Counted from the stretch's first letter, positions 1-13,800 are shown. The stretch is 64,000 bases of DNA from Bolinopsis microptera (GCF_026151205.1 NC_087081.1:3043246-3107245), one strand, 5' to 3'. Made by a program: numbers and translations. Notes: generated from the letters alone by a model not told the origin.

Positions 1-194
1 TGATGTAAAGATAATTGTGCAGACTCTACTTTACTTTGAAGTTAGTAGCTTATGGTTGTGGTGTGTCAGCTTTATTACATTTATGATGTTAGGTTTGGGT
101 AGACAGTAGATTGGGCTTGTTAGGTTAATTGTGCTGACCCTTCTTTTGAGCGTTTGGTTTGATGGTTAGTACTTGTGATGCAGATGATGTAAGA

Positions 195-290
195 TTTATG
201 CAGACTATACTCAGTGCTAGGTTTGTAATTGTGTAGACTATACTCTGAGTTTGTAGCGTGTAGACTATACTTTGAGTTTGTAGCGTTTGG
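195..290. repeat. short tandem repeat of about 27-29 bp
   Basis: AGACTATACT followed by GAGTTTGTAGC recurs about three times with small changes. Noncoding as far as I can see. Confidence 0.6.
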
Positions 291-996
291 TGAAGTTTGA
301 GTGGTATGTTTGTCTTTGTTAATTGGTTGGCAGCTGGAGCCGGAATCTGGTATTTGAGCTGCTCCAGCATGGGCTGAATATTATTTACAACCTTAAATTG
401 TTCCTTTAATTTGCATTGCTAATTTCGTAGATATCTCCCTGTCTCTGATCACATAATCAATCCAGCTCTTGTAGTTGTGATATTACCGTCCATTTCTAAT
501 TATGCCTCGTCGCCGGACCTCATACGATTCATTTTTTCAGCCTGTCCTGCAGTATTAGAAAGATCTATTAAACCATTTATAGCCATCAATATTGAAAGTT
601 TAATATTACGGAAATACTTATAAGGTGCTTAAGTTGGTCAGCCAGGGATTGCCGATTACTCGGGGACAACAGTATCAAATACGCCCCCCCGATTTGTCCA
701 TCTGCTTGTATTGGTTTATAAAAGCGACATTGGTTCGGAAGTTTTGGTACCGGCCGGTCCTTTTTAAGCAGGTCGCAGACGGTGTTAAGCAATTGCCCCA
801 TAACTAAAGGCCTAATAATCTCCCATTTTTGTTGTTATCGGGAGTATAAGTGAGTCTGTAGTAAACTTCCAAACTCCTCTGCAATGTACAGCAAACTGTT
901 AAAACATTACCCTCCTCCCAATAACAACATCATCTGTTTACAAACTAGATGTAACAAGGCTGGTATAAGTGGTATAAAGTCGACACTTTCATCTCA

Positions 997-1281
997 CCAC
1001 GTGACACACCACGTGACACTGTGACCACCAGGATTCATTAACACGTCCCTCACCTTGACACACACTCCGTACTTACCAGACCCGGAACTAATAAATCACT
1101 CACAGCACATCCTGTCAAACATTGTAGCACCCTCCTCCACTTCTCATCAAACACTGCACCACCACCGGCCCACGTGCAAGTTCTCATGGGTACCCCTGGC
1201 AACACAATAGCAAGTTGTACAGCGGGGGGCTGGCGGAAGTAAGCTAGTCACGTGGTGTTGTCACGTGGCGGTGTCACGTGG
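997..1281. promoter_or_regulatory. cluster of CACGTG palindromes
   Basis: Six CACGTG sites within 290 bp, several in the extended form TCACGTGG or CACGTGAC. CACGTG is the canonical E-box bound by bHLH-zip factors (Myc/Max, USF and TFE families). Whether these bind anything is inference, because the motif is over-represented across the whole window and may instead mark a dispersed repeat. Confidence 0.35.
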
Positions 1282-2166
1282 GGGGTTGTACCCTGGTGGT
1301 TTATATGGTTTATCGTGTATAATGTGTACTGCATGTGTGTGTTTTGGGGCGGGACTGGTTATGGCTACCATGGTGACTGTTTGCTGTTATTCTGTGATTC
1401 TTCATTTCTCTCATAGATTCCTTGTCTCGTTGGTATTGTGGTTTTATTGTTTGTTTTAGGTTTAATTTTATTTCCGGATACAATTTTTTAAAATAACACA
1501 ATATATTTTGTCGCCATTCGAATAGCATCCTACACATATAAATGGGACCACCCGCACCGTATTGAAATTTCAAAATATCAACATTCCGGTGAAATAATAA
1601 TCCCACATCAGCAGACGGGCCCCTCCTCTGAATTGATGTACAAATATGTGTTACAAATATGTGTTACACCAAACAATACTCCCTCACTTTACTTTACTGT
1701 TCTCAGTTGACAGTTTCATTGTTTGGGCCATTCATCATTTCAATAAAGCCAATGAAGCAATGATACTACACCAGATTCAGAAAAAAACAATAAATAAATT
1801 CCAATTCGTCACACTCTTCGCAGCCTTTTATACTAAAGTTTCGTCTGTCTTTAAGCAGTCGTCATCATGAGTAATCCAGCGGCCATGTTGAATGCCATTT
1901 AATTCGTCACACTCTTCGCAGTTTTAGTTTGCCTAAAATATCAGCCGGCGTTGTAAATCGAGGCAATTAGTATGTACCTACTCATTAAACAGGAAAATAA
2001 GGTGTAATTATGTGCCATCTAATGGACAGTTTCAGCTGACAGAAGTGTTCCAGGAAGGAACTACATAAAGGGTCGTCTGCACACAGTTAAGCACAGTTAG
2101 TACACACTGCACCATTTGTAGCTACCCCTCCACCTTCCCACATGTAACAACTTAACAACACTGTAG

Positions 2167-2192
2167 GGAGAGAGAGAGAGAGAGAGAGAGAG
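2167..2192. repeat. (GA)n microsatellite
   Basis: An uninterrupted alternating AG run of about 26 bases. A shorter one of the same kind lies near 13580-13595. Confidence 0.9.
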
Positions 2193-5100
2193 GTATTCAT
2201 TACACACAACCAACTCAGCCACAGCTCATTAAATAACACTTATACCCCGCCTATTACTGATTTGTAAAGCTTGTACGACGACCGGTTATTTATTCTCCTC
2301 GAAGGAATGATCAACAGATAATTGGTCAGCTTTCCCAAGCTGCAAGCCGTGTTTACCTTCTAGTTTACTATTGTCTTCTAATCCCTTTTGTTAGTGGTGA
2401 TCTTTATATTCATCATCGGTACATTCCCCCTCCACCAAATTGTTCCCAGCGTTTGACTTGCAGTTGAAGGCACATTGAAGTACTTACTCCCTCCCACTAA
2501 TTTCCCCAGTTGAGCAACACGGCAGCAACACGCAAGTAAATGGTCCGATTTTTATAATGTAATAATTAGTGTGTGCTGCTGCTGGTTTCGCATAACACAA
2601 CTGTCTACTATCTCTTTTGTGTGTCTTTGACGGTAGAGACAGCGGAGCATCCTCGTAAGATACTGAAAGCAAACAGGTCACGTGATACTAATTGGTGGAT
2701 TATCTCCCCCACAGTGTCACTCTTGCAGCCGAACTGTTTGTCGTTAGTTTAACTCCGTCAGGCTGGATTGGACTTGGTTAGCCTGGTGGATAATGGCATC
2801 TTATATCTGAGCTTGTACTTTGTGTTTGTTAACTGTTAGCGTGTTAGCTGGTACAGCATTTCTTGAAATTGGGCTGATCAGGTGGTTAGTAATACTGTCA
2901 TGCTCAGTGCTCACAGTCTGTTTGTCGTTAGTGGATCTCCGTGGGATGAACCTGTTATGGTTGGCTCGAGCTAGCCTGGCGGATAATGGTATCTTTTTAT
3001 ATAACATAGTTTTAGCTTGTGTGTATATCAACTGTAGATCTGGAGGCTGGTGGGGAGGTGAACCTTACCTGACACGTGACAGTGATTAACCAATCAGCTC
3101 CCAGTATGGACCAATATATAGTTAGAGTCACTGTCACGTGTCAAAACAAATATGGTTCATCTCCCTACTAGAACCATTACATAGTTAGATGATAGCTGGT
3201 CCATCGTTTCTTGAAAATGAGCAGATCATAAAGTTAGCCTAAACTTGGAGTTAACTAATTTGTATGCTTAACCTAGTTCAATTTAAAGTATTTTATACTT
3301 TACTAAGATAGTAAGTTTTGGAAATATGAAGTCGGCAAGTCAGCCAGCAGATATGTATATCTTTAATTTGTATCTTGTATCTATTTTATTACTTTAATTA
3401 ATCAGTATTAAATATCTTGATGTGTGGTTTATGTAACTGGTATGTGTTTAAATACCTCTGAACGTATTTCGTCATTCGATATTCATTGGTCTACTTTTAA
3501 CCTTCCCTTTGATGAAGCCTCCTGACATTAGTCAAGTTCAGCTGATCTTCATGAAGCTAAATACTGATGTTCAAGTTTTCCTGGTACGTCTAGACTTAGA
3601 GTTTGATATAGGCAGTCGGTGCATATACTTATCTAGTTATGGATCCCTTTCTCTGTAGTTTATGTATCCTTTAAAGATATATTATGCGTGGACTAGTGTG
3701 CTATTCTTGACTAGTCCTGCTGTGAACTACTGCTATTCTGTATAATAATCCTACTTGACCAATCCTGGTAACCTTACTGATACCGATAGCTTATATCACG
3801 CTTTTAGAATCACGCTCAACTTATTTTATTGCTTTAGTATTTACTCAGATTTTACCGCTTACGTTGCTTTGTTTATTTGATGACTTGATCGCTGTTTGAA
3901 CTTTGAATTGGACTTATGACTATCGTATGTAAGTGTATGTGGTCGAGCACAATATGTGACGCCCCTCAGGCGCTCCAGCTTCGTGATCTACAGGTCGGCC
4001 AAGTTTTCAAGTTAATTTTCTAAAATTATGATCAATCAAGCGATATAATTACCACTATCTACAATTATCGTGCCAAGAATCTATGTCTCATACGGTGTTG
4101 TGCGGTTTCGTACGTAAATTTTTAAAGAAGTCAAACTACCGTCGCGTTTCGAGCTAAGAGATACGATGAGATAAGGTGAGATAAGATGAGATAAGTCATC
4201 ATCATGCCATGAAGATGTTCACGTCGACACGCTGATTGACTCACAACATCTTGTGGTGAACTTGCTCTATAATTAGCTTTTAAACTATAGTCATAGATAG
4301 TCACTCGTTATCTTGGTCGAACATCAAGCTGTTTGGATGATAAGTTTCACTCAGTTATTTTTGTCCGAGGTGATTTTTTGGTATATATTTTAAAGGTGAC
4401 TTAATGGTAACGTTACACGTGACGTTACACGTGACGTTGAAAACGTCCGTGCGAACCAACACTTATTCACGTACGGTGTACACGTCTGTCGTCTGTGGAG
4501 TGTCACCAGGTCCGTTCTGTTCCCTGAAAATCGGAATTTCCTAATGATCTTTGTCAATTTCTCCCTTGTCAATTACTCCCTTTACATATTTGATATGCTC
4601 TGGTGAAGCCGTTTTGTATCCGTTTCATTTTCTGTTCTCAGCGCTCATAAGTAGCCCTCAATGACTCAGATTGACTGTAAAAACTACAGGATCACAAGCG
4701 AAATAATGTTCTCCATTTTCCGGCGACGCAACTCCTCTCCGACACACCCACACCACCCCTTTAGAATAAAAATGTGGAGCCAAGACTGCTCTGCAAGCGT
4801 GCGTGGGAGTACTGTGCTAGTATAGACACTAGTCATGCTCCAGGCTTTTTTCCGGAGGTCAGCGAAAAGGTCATTAATTCTCCACTATTCATTGATCCCA
4901 CTCCTGGTCAATTCACGTTCTCCTTTTAACCGCCCGATTATCACACTTTAGTAGTCCAGCCGTCTGGATTAACACCACAAAACCACATCTAGCGTTTATC
5001 TGCTTGAGGTCACGTGACTTTTGCTTGATTTCAGAATCTTATGCTCGTGCGCTACTGCTAGTAGACTGAATGATCATTCTCCACCGAGTATATTATGATT

Positions 5101-5499
5101 GACCACAATAAACTTCAGTTTCTTAGACTGCGCCTCTTTAACGATGCGTCTTCCATGATTGTTACCCGCTCTCTTAATCTTTCTTCGATGATTGTGTCAG
5201 AAATTCATGTCTGGGCCATGATCAGCTGGCTTGTACAAATTAAATGGGGAATTCCTGCATTTTATCTGGTTTCATTCGAAGGATTTTCTTCGTTTATGAG
5301 TTTAATATTTCGTCTAAATTCTATTCACCCAGAAGATTGATGATGCCTATTTTCAATATAATGTAATTTCAAATTCAAGTCCATATATGGTAAGGTATTA
5401 AACTGACAGCCCATCTGTTATAGACCGCAGTAATAAAGATTACTTGTTACATCAAATTTGCAGTTCTTTCGTTTTGTTCATTTCGGTGGTCCAGTACAG

Positions 5500-5640
5500 G
5501 GGAGTAGGACTCTAGAGCGGGGGACTCTAGAAGTAGGACCCTAGAGCGGAGTCAAATCGCCAGGGTAGGACTCTAGAGCGGAACTCCCCTACCGGACCCA
5601 TACTATGAGGACTCTAGAGCGGTACCCACATGCAGATTTT
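5500..5640 (+). repeat. left arm of inverted repeat (CTCTAGAGCGG repeats)
   Basis: Contains about five copies of CTCTAGAGCGG or close variants. Each includes the palindrome CTCTAGAG. Pairs with the arm at 8980-9075. Confidence 0.75.
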
Positions 5641-5751
5641 AGAGCGGTTAGAAATTTGAGAGCGGACTGGACAGCGGACTTGGTCGGAAGATTGAAATCA
5701 GATTAGATACAACTCGTGATTGATTATTACAGTCGTGACATTAGAATAAGT

Positions 5752-5840
5752 GGGGGGGGGGGTCCAACCCGATGTCCGATATGAGGGTTGATGAGGCCAA
5801 AATCGGAATCGGAAAAATCGGAAAAATCGGAAAATTGAGA
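5752..5840 (+). repeat. inner repeat: G-run plus CGGAAAAAT repeats, left copy
   Basis: An 11-base G-run, then GTCCAACCCGAT, then CCGATATGAGGGTTGATG and short CGGAAAAAT repeats. The outer segment is inverted relative to the copy at 8300-8385, while the ATATGAGGGTTGAT segment is in the same orientation. The two copies are therefore rearranged relative to each other. Confidence 0.65.
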
Positions 5841-6309
5841 AATTTTAGAGAATCGATCTCTAAAACCTCTCAGAAGTGAGGAAGTGATAAAAAACCCCTA
5901 AATATGCTATATTGTTATGAGAAAACGAACTAATTGGACATTCCAATAGTATGTTTTATGTGTTTTTCCACTGCAGGGGCTAGTATGCTCACTACTAGTT
6001 GGAGTTGTCATGTACTCCCAGACCCGAGTGCTTTGGCCTCTTGACTTGAGATTGATTGTTTCTGCTCATTAATTTTATCCCTGTTACTTGTTATTATGTA
6101 TAAGTACAACACTAGGGTTATATTTTGTAGTCCGGTCTTTAAACATACCATAATATCACTAGTACACTGCACCTTAAATGTATAGTCAAGTACATTTGTA
6201 TCGTAACACATGCTTGGCTGGGGGATCATGTTTTGTGTCCGTTCGGTACCCTGTATTTTCAAAACGGACAAAAAGTAGGGCGGACAAAAACAGACAAAAC
6301 ATTTAGATG

Positions 6310-7712
6310 TCCTCCTCCTCCTAAGTCTTCCTCCTCCTGAGTCCTTCTCCTCCTCAGTCCTCTTCAGTCCTCTTCCTGACTCCTCGTCCTCGTCCTCGTC
6401 CTTCTCCTCAATCCTCCTCACCCTCCTCCTCAATCCCCTTCTCCTCCTCAGTCCTACTCCCAGTCCTCCTCCTTCTCCTTCTCCTTCTCCTCCTCCTCAT
6501 CCTCTGCATTTCTCCTCCTGATCCTCCTTCTCCTCCCCATCAGTTCTCCTTAGTCCTCCTCATAGTCGTCCTCCTCCTCCTGAGTCCTTCTCATCCTCCT
6601 CCACCTCCTGAGTCCACCTCCTGAGTCCTCCTCCTCAGTCCTCATCCTCCTCCTCAGTCATCATCCTCTTCCTCCTGAGTCCTCCCCAGTCCTCCTCCTC
6701 TTTCTCCTCCTCATCCTCCTCCTCCTTCTCCTCCTTATCAGTCCTCATCCTCTGTCCTCCTCATAATCGTCCTCGTCCTCATCCTCGTCCTTAGTCCTCC
6801 TCCTCCTTCTCCTCAGTCCTCCTCCTCCTCCGCAGTCCTTCTCCTCCTCGTCAGTCCTCCTCCTCGCCAGTCCTCCTTCTCCTTCTTCTCCTCCTACTCC
6901 TAAGTCCTCCTCCTCCTCCTCAGTCCTCCTCCTCCCTCTCATCCTTTTCCTCCTTCTCCTCCTTCTCCTCCTACTCCTAAGTCATCCTCCTGCTCCTCAG
7001 TCCTCCCCCAGTCCTCCTCCTCATCAGTCCTCCCCCAGTCCTCCTTCTCCTCCTCCTCATCCTCAGTCCTCCTCCTCATCATCCTCCTTAGTCCTCCTCC
7101 TCCTCAGTCCTCCCTAAGTCCTCCTCTTCCTCAGTCCTCCCTAGTCCTCCTTCTCCTCCTCCTCATCCTCAGTCCTCCTCCTCAGTCCTCCTCGTCCTTA
7201 GTCCTCCCCCAGTCCTCCTTCTCCTCATCCTCAGTCCTCCTCCTCAGTCCTCGTCCTTCTCCTTTTTAACAGTCCTCCTCCTCAGTCTTCCTCCTCGTCC
7301 TCGCTCTCGTCCTCCTCCTTCTCGTCTTCCTCCACACCAATCCTGCTCCTCTTCCTCAGTCCTCCCTCTCCTCTTCAGTCCTCCTCCTCCTCAGGCCTCC
7401 TCGGTCCTCCTCTTTCTCCTCAGTCTTCCTCCTTTTCCTCCTCCTCCTCATTTCTCTTCCTCATCCTCCTCCTCCTTCTTCTCTTCCTTCTCCTCCTAAT
7501 CAGTCCTCCTCCTAATCAGTCCTCCTCCTAATCAGTCCTCCTCCTCAGTCGTCCTCCTCCTCGTCCTTAGTCCTCGTCCTCATCGTCCTTAGTCCTCGTC
7601 CTCATCCTCCTAGTCCTCGTCCTCATCCTCCTAGTGCTCGTCCTGGTCCTCCTCAGTCTTCCTCCTCTGTCCTCCTCAGTCCTCCTTCTCCTCAGTCCTC
7701 CTCCTCCTCCTC
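6310..7712. repeat. 1.4 kb polypyrimidine (CCT)n-type minisatellite
   Basis: The plus strand is almost pure C/T built from TCCTCC units, with periodic CAGTCC or GAGTCC interruptions giving an irregular higher-order unit such as TCCTCCTCCTCAGTCC. The complementary strand is purine-rich and gives Glu/Arg-rich spurious frames (for example minus 6745-6942). I do not regard those as genes. Long purine/pyrimidine tracts with mirror symmetry can form triplex (H-DNA), and short-read assembly through them is unreliable. Confidence 0.9.
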
Positions 7713-8299
7713 ATCAGTTTACACAATTTATTGTTACTAAAATGTTTTTAAACGCATTTGAGTCTGTAACATATTGACATGTTACTGTTACTGACTCAAA
7801 ATGTGCCCGAGAATTTTTTTGTTTAACAGAGTTTTACTCTCCAGTACTATGGAAAAGTTGTTACATGATAAATAAAGATTTTGATAAATAAAGTGATTTT
7901 CATCCCTTTTAATGTTATTGAAAATTGTGTAGACTATTCTTTGTATCTAACTGAGGATTGGAAGTTTGAGAAAGGACCATAGTCATTAACCGTGCTACCC
8001 ATTTCTGCAGATAGCCTGTTACAAATTGTGGAGACAATTTAAATCAAAAGTTACTAAAGCGTTCGCTATTTGTTACGATTGTTATTACCAACCGTACCTC
8101 TTTCAATTGTGGACCGGGGTGGATGTTTCTGTCAAACAAGAGTTGGTACGACATTGTGTTGTTTTTCGGACGAAACGATTCTTGTTTGGAACAAGATACC
8201 GTTTTGGGGTTCTGGGACCACCACCAATCGATTTCTTGTCATATTTAAGTACAGAAATAGCTACCTATATCGCCTAGAAACCTCAGAGGGAAGATTTAA

Positions 8300-8385
8300 A
8301 TTTTCCCGATTTTTCCGATATGAGGGTTGATAAGGCCAAAATCGGGATCGGAATGATCGGAATTGATCGGGTTGGACCCCCCCCA
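8300..8385 (-). repeat. inner repeat, right copy
   Basis: Carries CCGATATGAGGGTTGATA, ATCGG repeats and GGGTTGGACCCCCCCC. It matches the copy at 5752-5840 as described there. Confidence 0.65.
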
Positions 8386-8979
8386 ATAAGTCATGGAGTT
8401 GTTGAAGCAGAAAATTGTCCAAGATCGATTTATTTATATTATACATCATATCATATTGTAATTTTTAGATACGTTAGACAATTGTTCGGTATAAACTTCT
8501 TCCATTTGACTGAAATATCCTCATGTTACTTTAAAATGCAAAAAAATTCTTTAATAAAGACTAAAGAGGTATAATTATGAACTTATTGAGGTATATATTA
8601 AAGAGGTATACTTATGAACTTGTCGTATCGATGTGATTTCGCTAAGCGAAATACCGACCAAGTACGTGCACTTAAGCAGATTGTTTAAGAATGAGGATCT
8701 CATCGCGTGACACTTTTGAAGTGGTGACAGGGTATGATCCAGTTCAGATCCCATCGCATAGCGGTTCTTGTTAGTGATTCCGATGTGCAGTATAAATGTC
8801 ACGGAGAATTTAGTTTTAGTATATCACATTCGATTCCTACTCCTCTTTACTCCGCTTTTCATTCCTCAAATTTGGCACGACGATCAGGACCTTGTCTCAC
8901 ACCTTGACATGTTGAGGAGCGTGATGATCGAGGAGTGAACTATTTTCAGATATTTGATTCGCAGTATTAATGTATAATC

Positions 8980-9075
8980 TGCATGTGGATACCGCTCTAG
9001 AGTCCTCATAGTATGGGTCCGGTAAGAGAGTTCCCCCCTCTAGAGTCCCCCGCTCTAGAGTCCTACAGCCCAATA
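8980..9075 (-). repeat. right arm of inverted repeat (CCGCTCTAGAG)
   Basis: Reverse complement of the arm near 5500-5640, including the shared spacer CCTCATAGTATGGGTCCGG. Confidence 0.75.
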
Positions 9076-10698
9076 CAAATTCCTTTGGAAAATTGCCAAT
9101 TTGTAAATAATTTGATTGACAAAGTTTGAGTTTTACCTCCTTTTAATTATTGTTTTATAAAGATTTTATATATTGTTCACCTTAAGCGAGAGTGTATTAT
9201 TTCACTACTAACCACCAAATGCAGACAGATGAACGAGCTTAATTATGGGATTATGATTTGATTTTAATTATGAATGATGAATATTATGTTATAACATTTT
9301 CATTAAATTTCAAGGCACGCCAGACGCATTAATTTCCATACTTAGACATGGTCTATCTAATCCATCCAGGAGTAGGCCTAATTGTGATAAGTAATTACCT
9401 AATTTTGATAAGTTAATTTTCTATTCAGTACCTCTGAGGTCCGTATTAGGAGACATTGTTGAACAAAAGTTTGAAGAAAACATTCGCAAATCTCTCAGTC
9501 AATCGTTTAACTCAGTCAAATTTATAACATTACTTTGAGTACTAAAATCCACTGCTCGACTGCTTCATGAAGGAGCAATGCAGCTGTTGTTTTGCAGCTT
9601 CTGAATCAAATTTCTCTGAAATTACACCCACACACACTGACACACAAATATGTACTCTGCTGTTGCTCCTTCGTAAATTTGCTTTACATCGGAAGTTGCT
9701 CCTTCATAATATTTCTTTACTTCGTAACATAACATGACACTGGGCACGGCTACTCTTTTTGCTTTTTGACAACATTTCTAACATGTTCTGATTACTTGAA
9801 ATTGTCTTGAGTCTCCTTTAAAACCCGTGAAAACAAAGTCCCCCGCGTCAGCTTGTCCAGTACTAATGTTAACATACACGGTGGCGTAGAGAGTCATGAT
9901 CAGTCCTTCGTCACCGTTACAGATTTTCGTGATCCGTAGCATACATTATGATTATATGCAATATACATGTGCGCCGTAGGGTCAAGAGTTGGCCATAATT
10001 GCTGAATTATGCATTTTTTGTTGCATGAATTTATAATCGACCTTTGGTAAAGCATAGCGGTACGGTTTTGTCATTGGGATTGTCTCCTCCTTCTTACTAT
10101 ACTGGGACCCGTCGTACATACTTTATTACATTTAAACGAGGTGGTCATCTTTACATATTATGTACAGTAAAATTTAGTAGGTTATACTGCATGCAGAATC
10201 TAGCTGGTTCAATTTTTAAGTTTCCCCGAGTTTTGGTGGTGTGGAATTTGATATTTCAGTGTAAGGATATATTGTCTGCTCTTCATTACACAAAGTGAGT
10301 CTGACCGTTGACTTGGTGATGTGATTCCCTTTAAAAACATTTAATTGGTTAAATTTGTTTCCTGTTTATCAATTAAATTAATTAGTCCCACCCAATCTGA
10401 CCAGGATATCCTAATTAAAACGTACGTTACATGAAACGCGTGTATTGCAAGTGCAGGACGTTTTGATATACAACTTCATAAGACTTCACGGTGTGGGCTG
10501 GGTTTCACTTCACATCCAGTTCCCCCCAGCTTTAACCGCCATTTGCTGATCACGTGTTGCTCTTTCTCCTGTAGAATTTACTGTAATATTTATTAATGCC
10601 AACAGATTACGGCAATCATCAGCGTCTCCCCGCTTGTTAAGAGAGACTACAATCAGACGGTAATGAGGTAATCATCAAACTTTAAACCACGTAAAAAT

Positions 10699-10802
10699 TC
10701 TCATTTCGGCGGAGATTTCTTGGATTCTTTGTCAAGTTTAAAGGATAATTTCTCATTTCGGTTGGGATTTCTCGGATTCTTTGTCAAGTTTAAAGGATAA
10801 TT
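10699..10802. repeat. 52-bp tandem duplication
   Basis: Two adjacent near-identical copies beginning TCTCATTTCGG and ending in AAAGGATAATT, differing at only a few positions. Confidence 0.85.
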
Positions 10803-13800
10803 TGCTGGCGTGATGTTGAGGGATTTTGTTGTTTAAGTTTAAATAATTTGATTAAATTAAGTTGCTTCTTCTTTGTTGTTGTTTGAACCGATATTTTGAT
10901 GTGTATTTGGTATTAACTATTATTATATACAAATTAAAATAATACGAAGGTTTATATTTAGGTGCAATTATAAATATGATTTTTAAGGAACCATAATATT
11001 ATCTTGATGTTATTATAGTTAATACAATACGCAATACGCATGGTGAACATCTCATCTACAGTTTGTTACTCAATATCATGATGTTATTACGGTGTTAAAA
11101 ATACAAGTAACCTGTTCCCGGCCAATAACTTACCCGCATTTGTTTCATAAAAGCCGCGCCGTCTGTATTTTCTTTAGCAAATACTGATCTGTATGTTTAT
11201 ATTAAGTAGATTTCAAGATTTAACTAATCCTGCGTGTCAAACTGAATATTTCAAACTGAATATTTCAAACTGAATATTTCCGGTCTTCAAGTAGAAACTG
11301 TCGGTTCTCAGAATCACATAACTACAAGGGTGTGTCGGTTCCACAGCTCCAGTTCACAGTTCCACTTTCAGCTTACATCACATTCTACACTACTCCCTCA
11401 TCACATCTGTAACACTGCATGTTTACTAATCCCCGCCCTGTCTCTGTTTCCAGCCTCGCATTATTCCGCACCAAGCTACAACTAGATCTGTCAGTTCATC
11501 ACTTCAGAACACACTGGACACGTGACAGTGAACCATATCAACAGATAATCAAAATCCGCGACTTTCACATGTCATACCTGTTGTACGGTTGGTTCCGCAT
11601 GATCAGTAGGTGAATATAACAATCGTGAAATAACTGACGACAGCTATGTTCGGTGCTCTCACTGGTCATGTGACAGTAGAATCTGAACACGTGGGCAGTG
11701 ACGAGACCACGTGACCTAATATGACGCGTTATTCCCCCGATGATTGTACTTTGTAGCATGTTCCTTCGTACAGGTTATTGTGTGTTCTGCAGTTTCCTAA
11801 CTTGGTGATGCTGTGGTTTTGTTAGTTACCAGCAATAATTAAAATTAATCGATAGAATTTGCTACTTATTTGGAGGGAGCGTCCGCTTGTGCTTAGTACT
11901 GGGAACCTCTTGCTGCCAATAATCTTGGGACTCAGCAAATCGATTACAGGAATTATAGATGTCACGTGTTACAACAAATGGCCCAACTCTTACTCACCAC
12001 ATTTATTGAATTATCCGCACACTATTATATCGCCGTATTCCGACCCATAATTCCTCAACTATTAGCGTGAATGGGTGCTTCGCCGAGTAAAGTGCGTTTC
12101 TATTCTCCTTAATCGAGTAATTATGTGGAATTTATCATGTGGTATAACTCATATCGGTGTGGTCTGGGGCCGTGTTACTCCACAATCCACATTGCATGGT
12201 CCGTGGTCGTTAGATCTGGCAGAAACATGATCATCATGACTTCAACAGCTCCAGAACACTACCGGTTACAAGTTTTTGGAAAGTTATCTCTCATTCTTTT
12301 CGTTCATGAGCGAACAAATCCACAATTTGATATAGCAATCCTTCTGAATGAATTATGAACATTCGATTTTGGGTTTAGCATAGCTCATTACGAATCACAG
12401 ATGTGAAAGGTTACTTCAGCGCTCCTAAGGTTCACATAAACGTACCAATCAGAAAGCTGCTCCTCACATATTTCTACCAATCAGAGATCAAGAACCTGAT
12501 CACATGAGTGGCAGGACCAATCACAATGCTCCATTTCGAACAGAAGCTGTAGCCACCTGCTTACAGAGCAGTCGAGCATGGTAATCTGATCGCCAATTGT
12601 TTGGGAGTTTCGTTGAGAGATTGAATATTCGTTAGCTCAATTTGAAGTGTAACAGTGTCAGAGTAGACTGAACGCTTCAATGATCGTCTCTATTTGAAGT
12701 TTTGAACCGTATATGGTTTGTATAATAGCCGTCGTGTCACTCAGACAAATCCGAAGAGCTCTCAACTAGTTAACAGAATCTAAATTACTGTCTCACTTTT
12801 GACTTCAGAACCAGATTTAAATGAAATTCAACTTGCAGTTTTTACGAAATTGCTATTTAACTATATTAAAATTACACTTTTACTTTCGAGCTTTGATCCC
12901 TCCTAAAAGTTAGGTATTGTAGCCATAAAATAGTAGCGAGGGAGCAGTAGTTCATATTTTAACCAATTATCTTATAAAAATTAAAAATTTCTCTGAGTAC
13001 ATTCTCATTCGAGCGCAGTACCCAGAATATAACCGTGTATTAAAGTAGGCCCGTCTCACTCTTCAGCCGCACCAACATTCCCTCTCTGGATCTGACAGAA
13101 TTGGATTAATTGGCACTGACTACAACATTAACCCTCCCACTTAGTAACTACATCACCCGCCCAGCGCCCTGAACCAGCATTTTAGACGAGGTTAAATGCT
13201 GACTCAGCCTTATGTCAGGGAGCAGGGTTGTGTGGTTGAGAGAGTGGGCGAGAGCGTCTAGACATGCACCACCTCTCTCAACTTTACTTTGATATTATAG
13301 TTTGTAAAAACTGTTCCACCGCTCTAATGTTGTGTTTAGTGTCTCTGTCGAGCTTTATGATGTTGTGGTTTGTGACTTTAAGTATGTCTTAAATGTTGGT
13401 TTAGTTTTGCGGTAAGAGCTTAAGAGGCTACAATCTAATTCACACCCGATTTAGAGGTGTCTGTGTTACTTCATTACGTGTTGCTTCCATGCGTTTTGCT
13501 TCCATGCGTCACTCGCCTACAATGTGGAGTTTCGTCTGAAAGCTTTAATAGGAGTCAGGACCATCCTGTGACCACCCCAGAGAGAGAGAGAGAGAAGATA
13601 TTTCTATCGTTCAGCGAGTTTGAGTTCTGGGGAGTAATGGTGTTGTGGTAATAGCTTAGTAGTAGTTGTAGTAGTGTTGCTTCCATGCGCATGTTTTAGT
13701 AGATAAGGATCAAATAGGATGTGCCGGAATTTAGGTGCTTGTTGATTTGATTTTAGCAACCAGGTTCTAGTTTAGAATTAAACAGTGTGGTGTTAAAAAA

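Larger units (their letters stand above)
1..5490. other. gene-poor stretch, no supported gene
   Basis: I see no coding exon that I can defend. Open frames here are short, lack recognisable domains and overlap on both strands. Contents I can see are a 27-29 bp repeat of the AGACTATACT type at about 195-290, a GA microsatellite near 2167-2192, and CACGTG clusters at about 997-1280, 3070-3140 and 4414-4435. Unseen small exons or enhancers are possible. Confidence 0.6.
5500..9075. mobile_element. putative foldback/non-autonomous element with nested inverted ends
   Basis: The left block at about 5500-5640 (repeats of ACTCTAGAGCGG, then GGACCCATACTATGAGG and CCACATGCAGATT) reappears as its reverse complement at about 8980-9075. 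Just inside, a G-run plus GTCCAACCCGAT at about 5752-5772 is mirrored by ATCGGGTTGGACCCCC at about 8364-8384. So two nested inverted pairs bracket a 3.4 kb interior. The interior holds the polypyrimidine tract at 6310-7710 and no transposase that I recognise. The size and inverted ends suggest a foldback or non-autonomous DNA element. I found no clear target-site duplication, so the outer boundaries are approximate. Confidence 0.5.

Noticed and set aside
6008-6942. Glu/Arg-rich minus-strand frames of 141 and 65 aa
   Set aside because: Translation of the polypyrimidine tract; low-complexity only.
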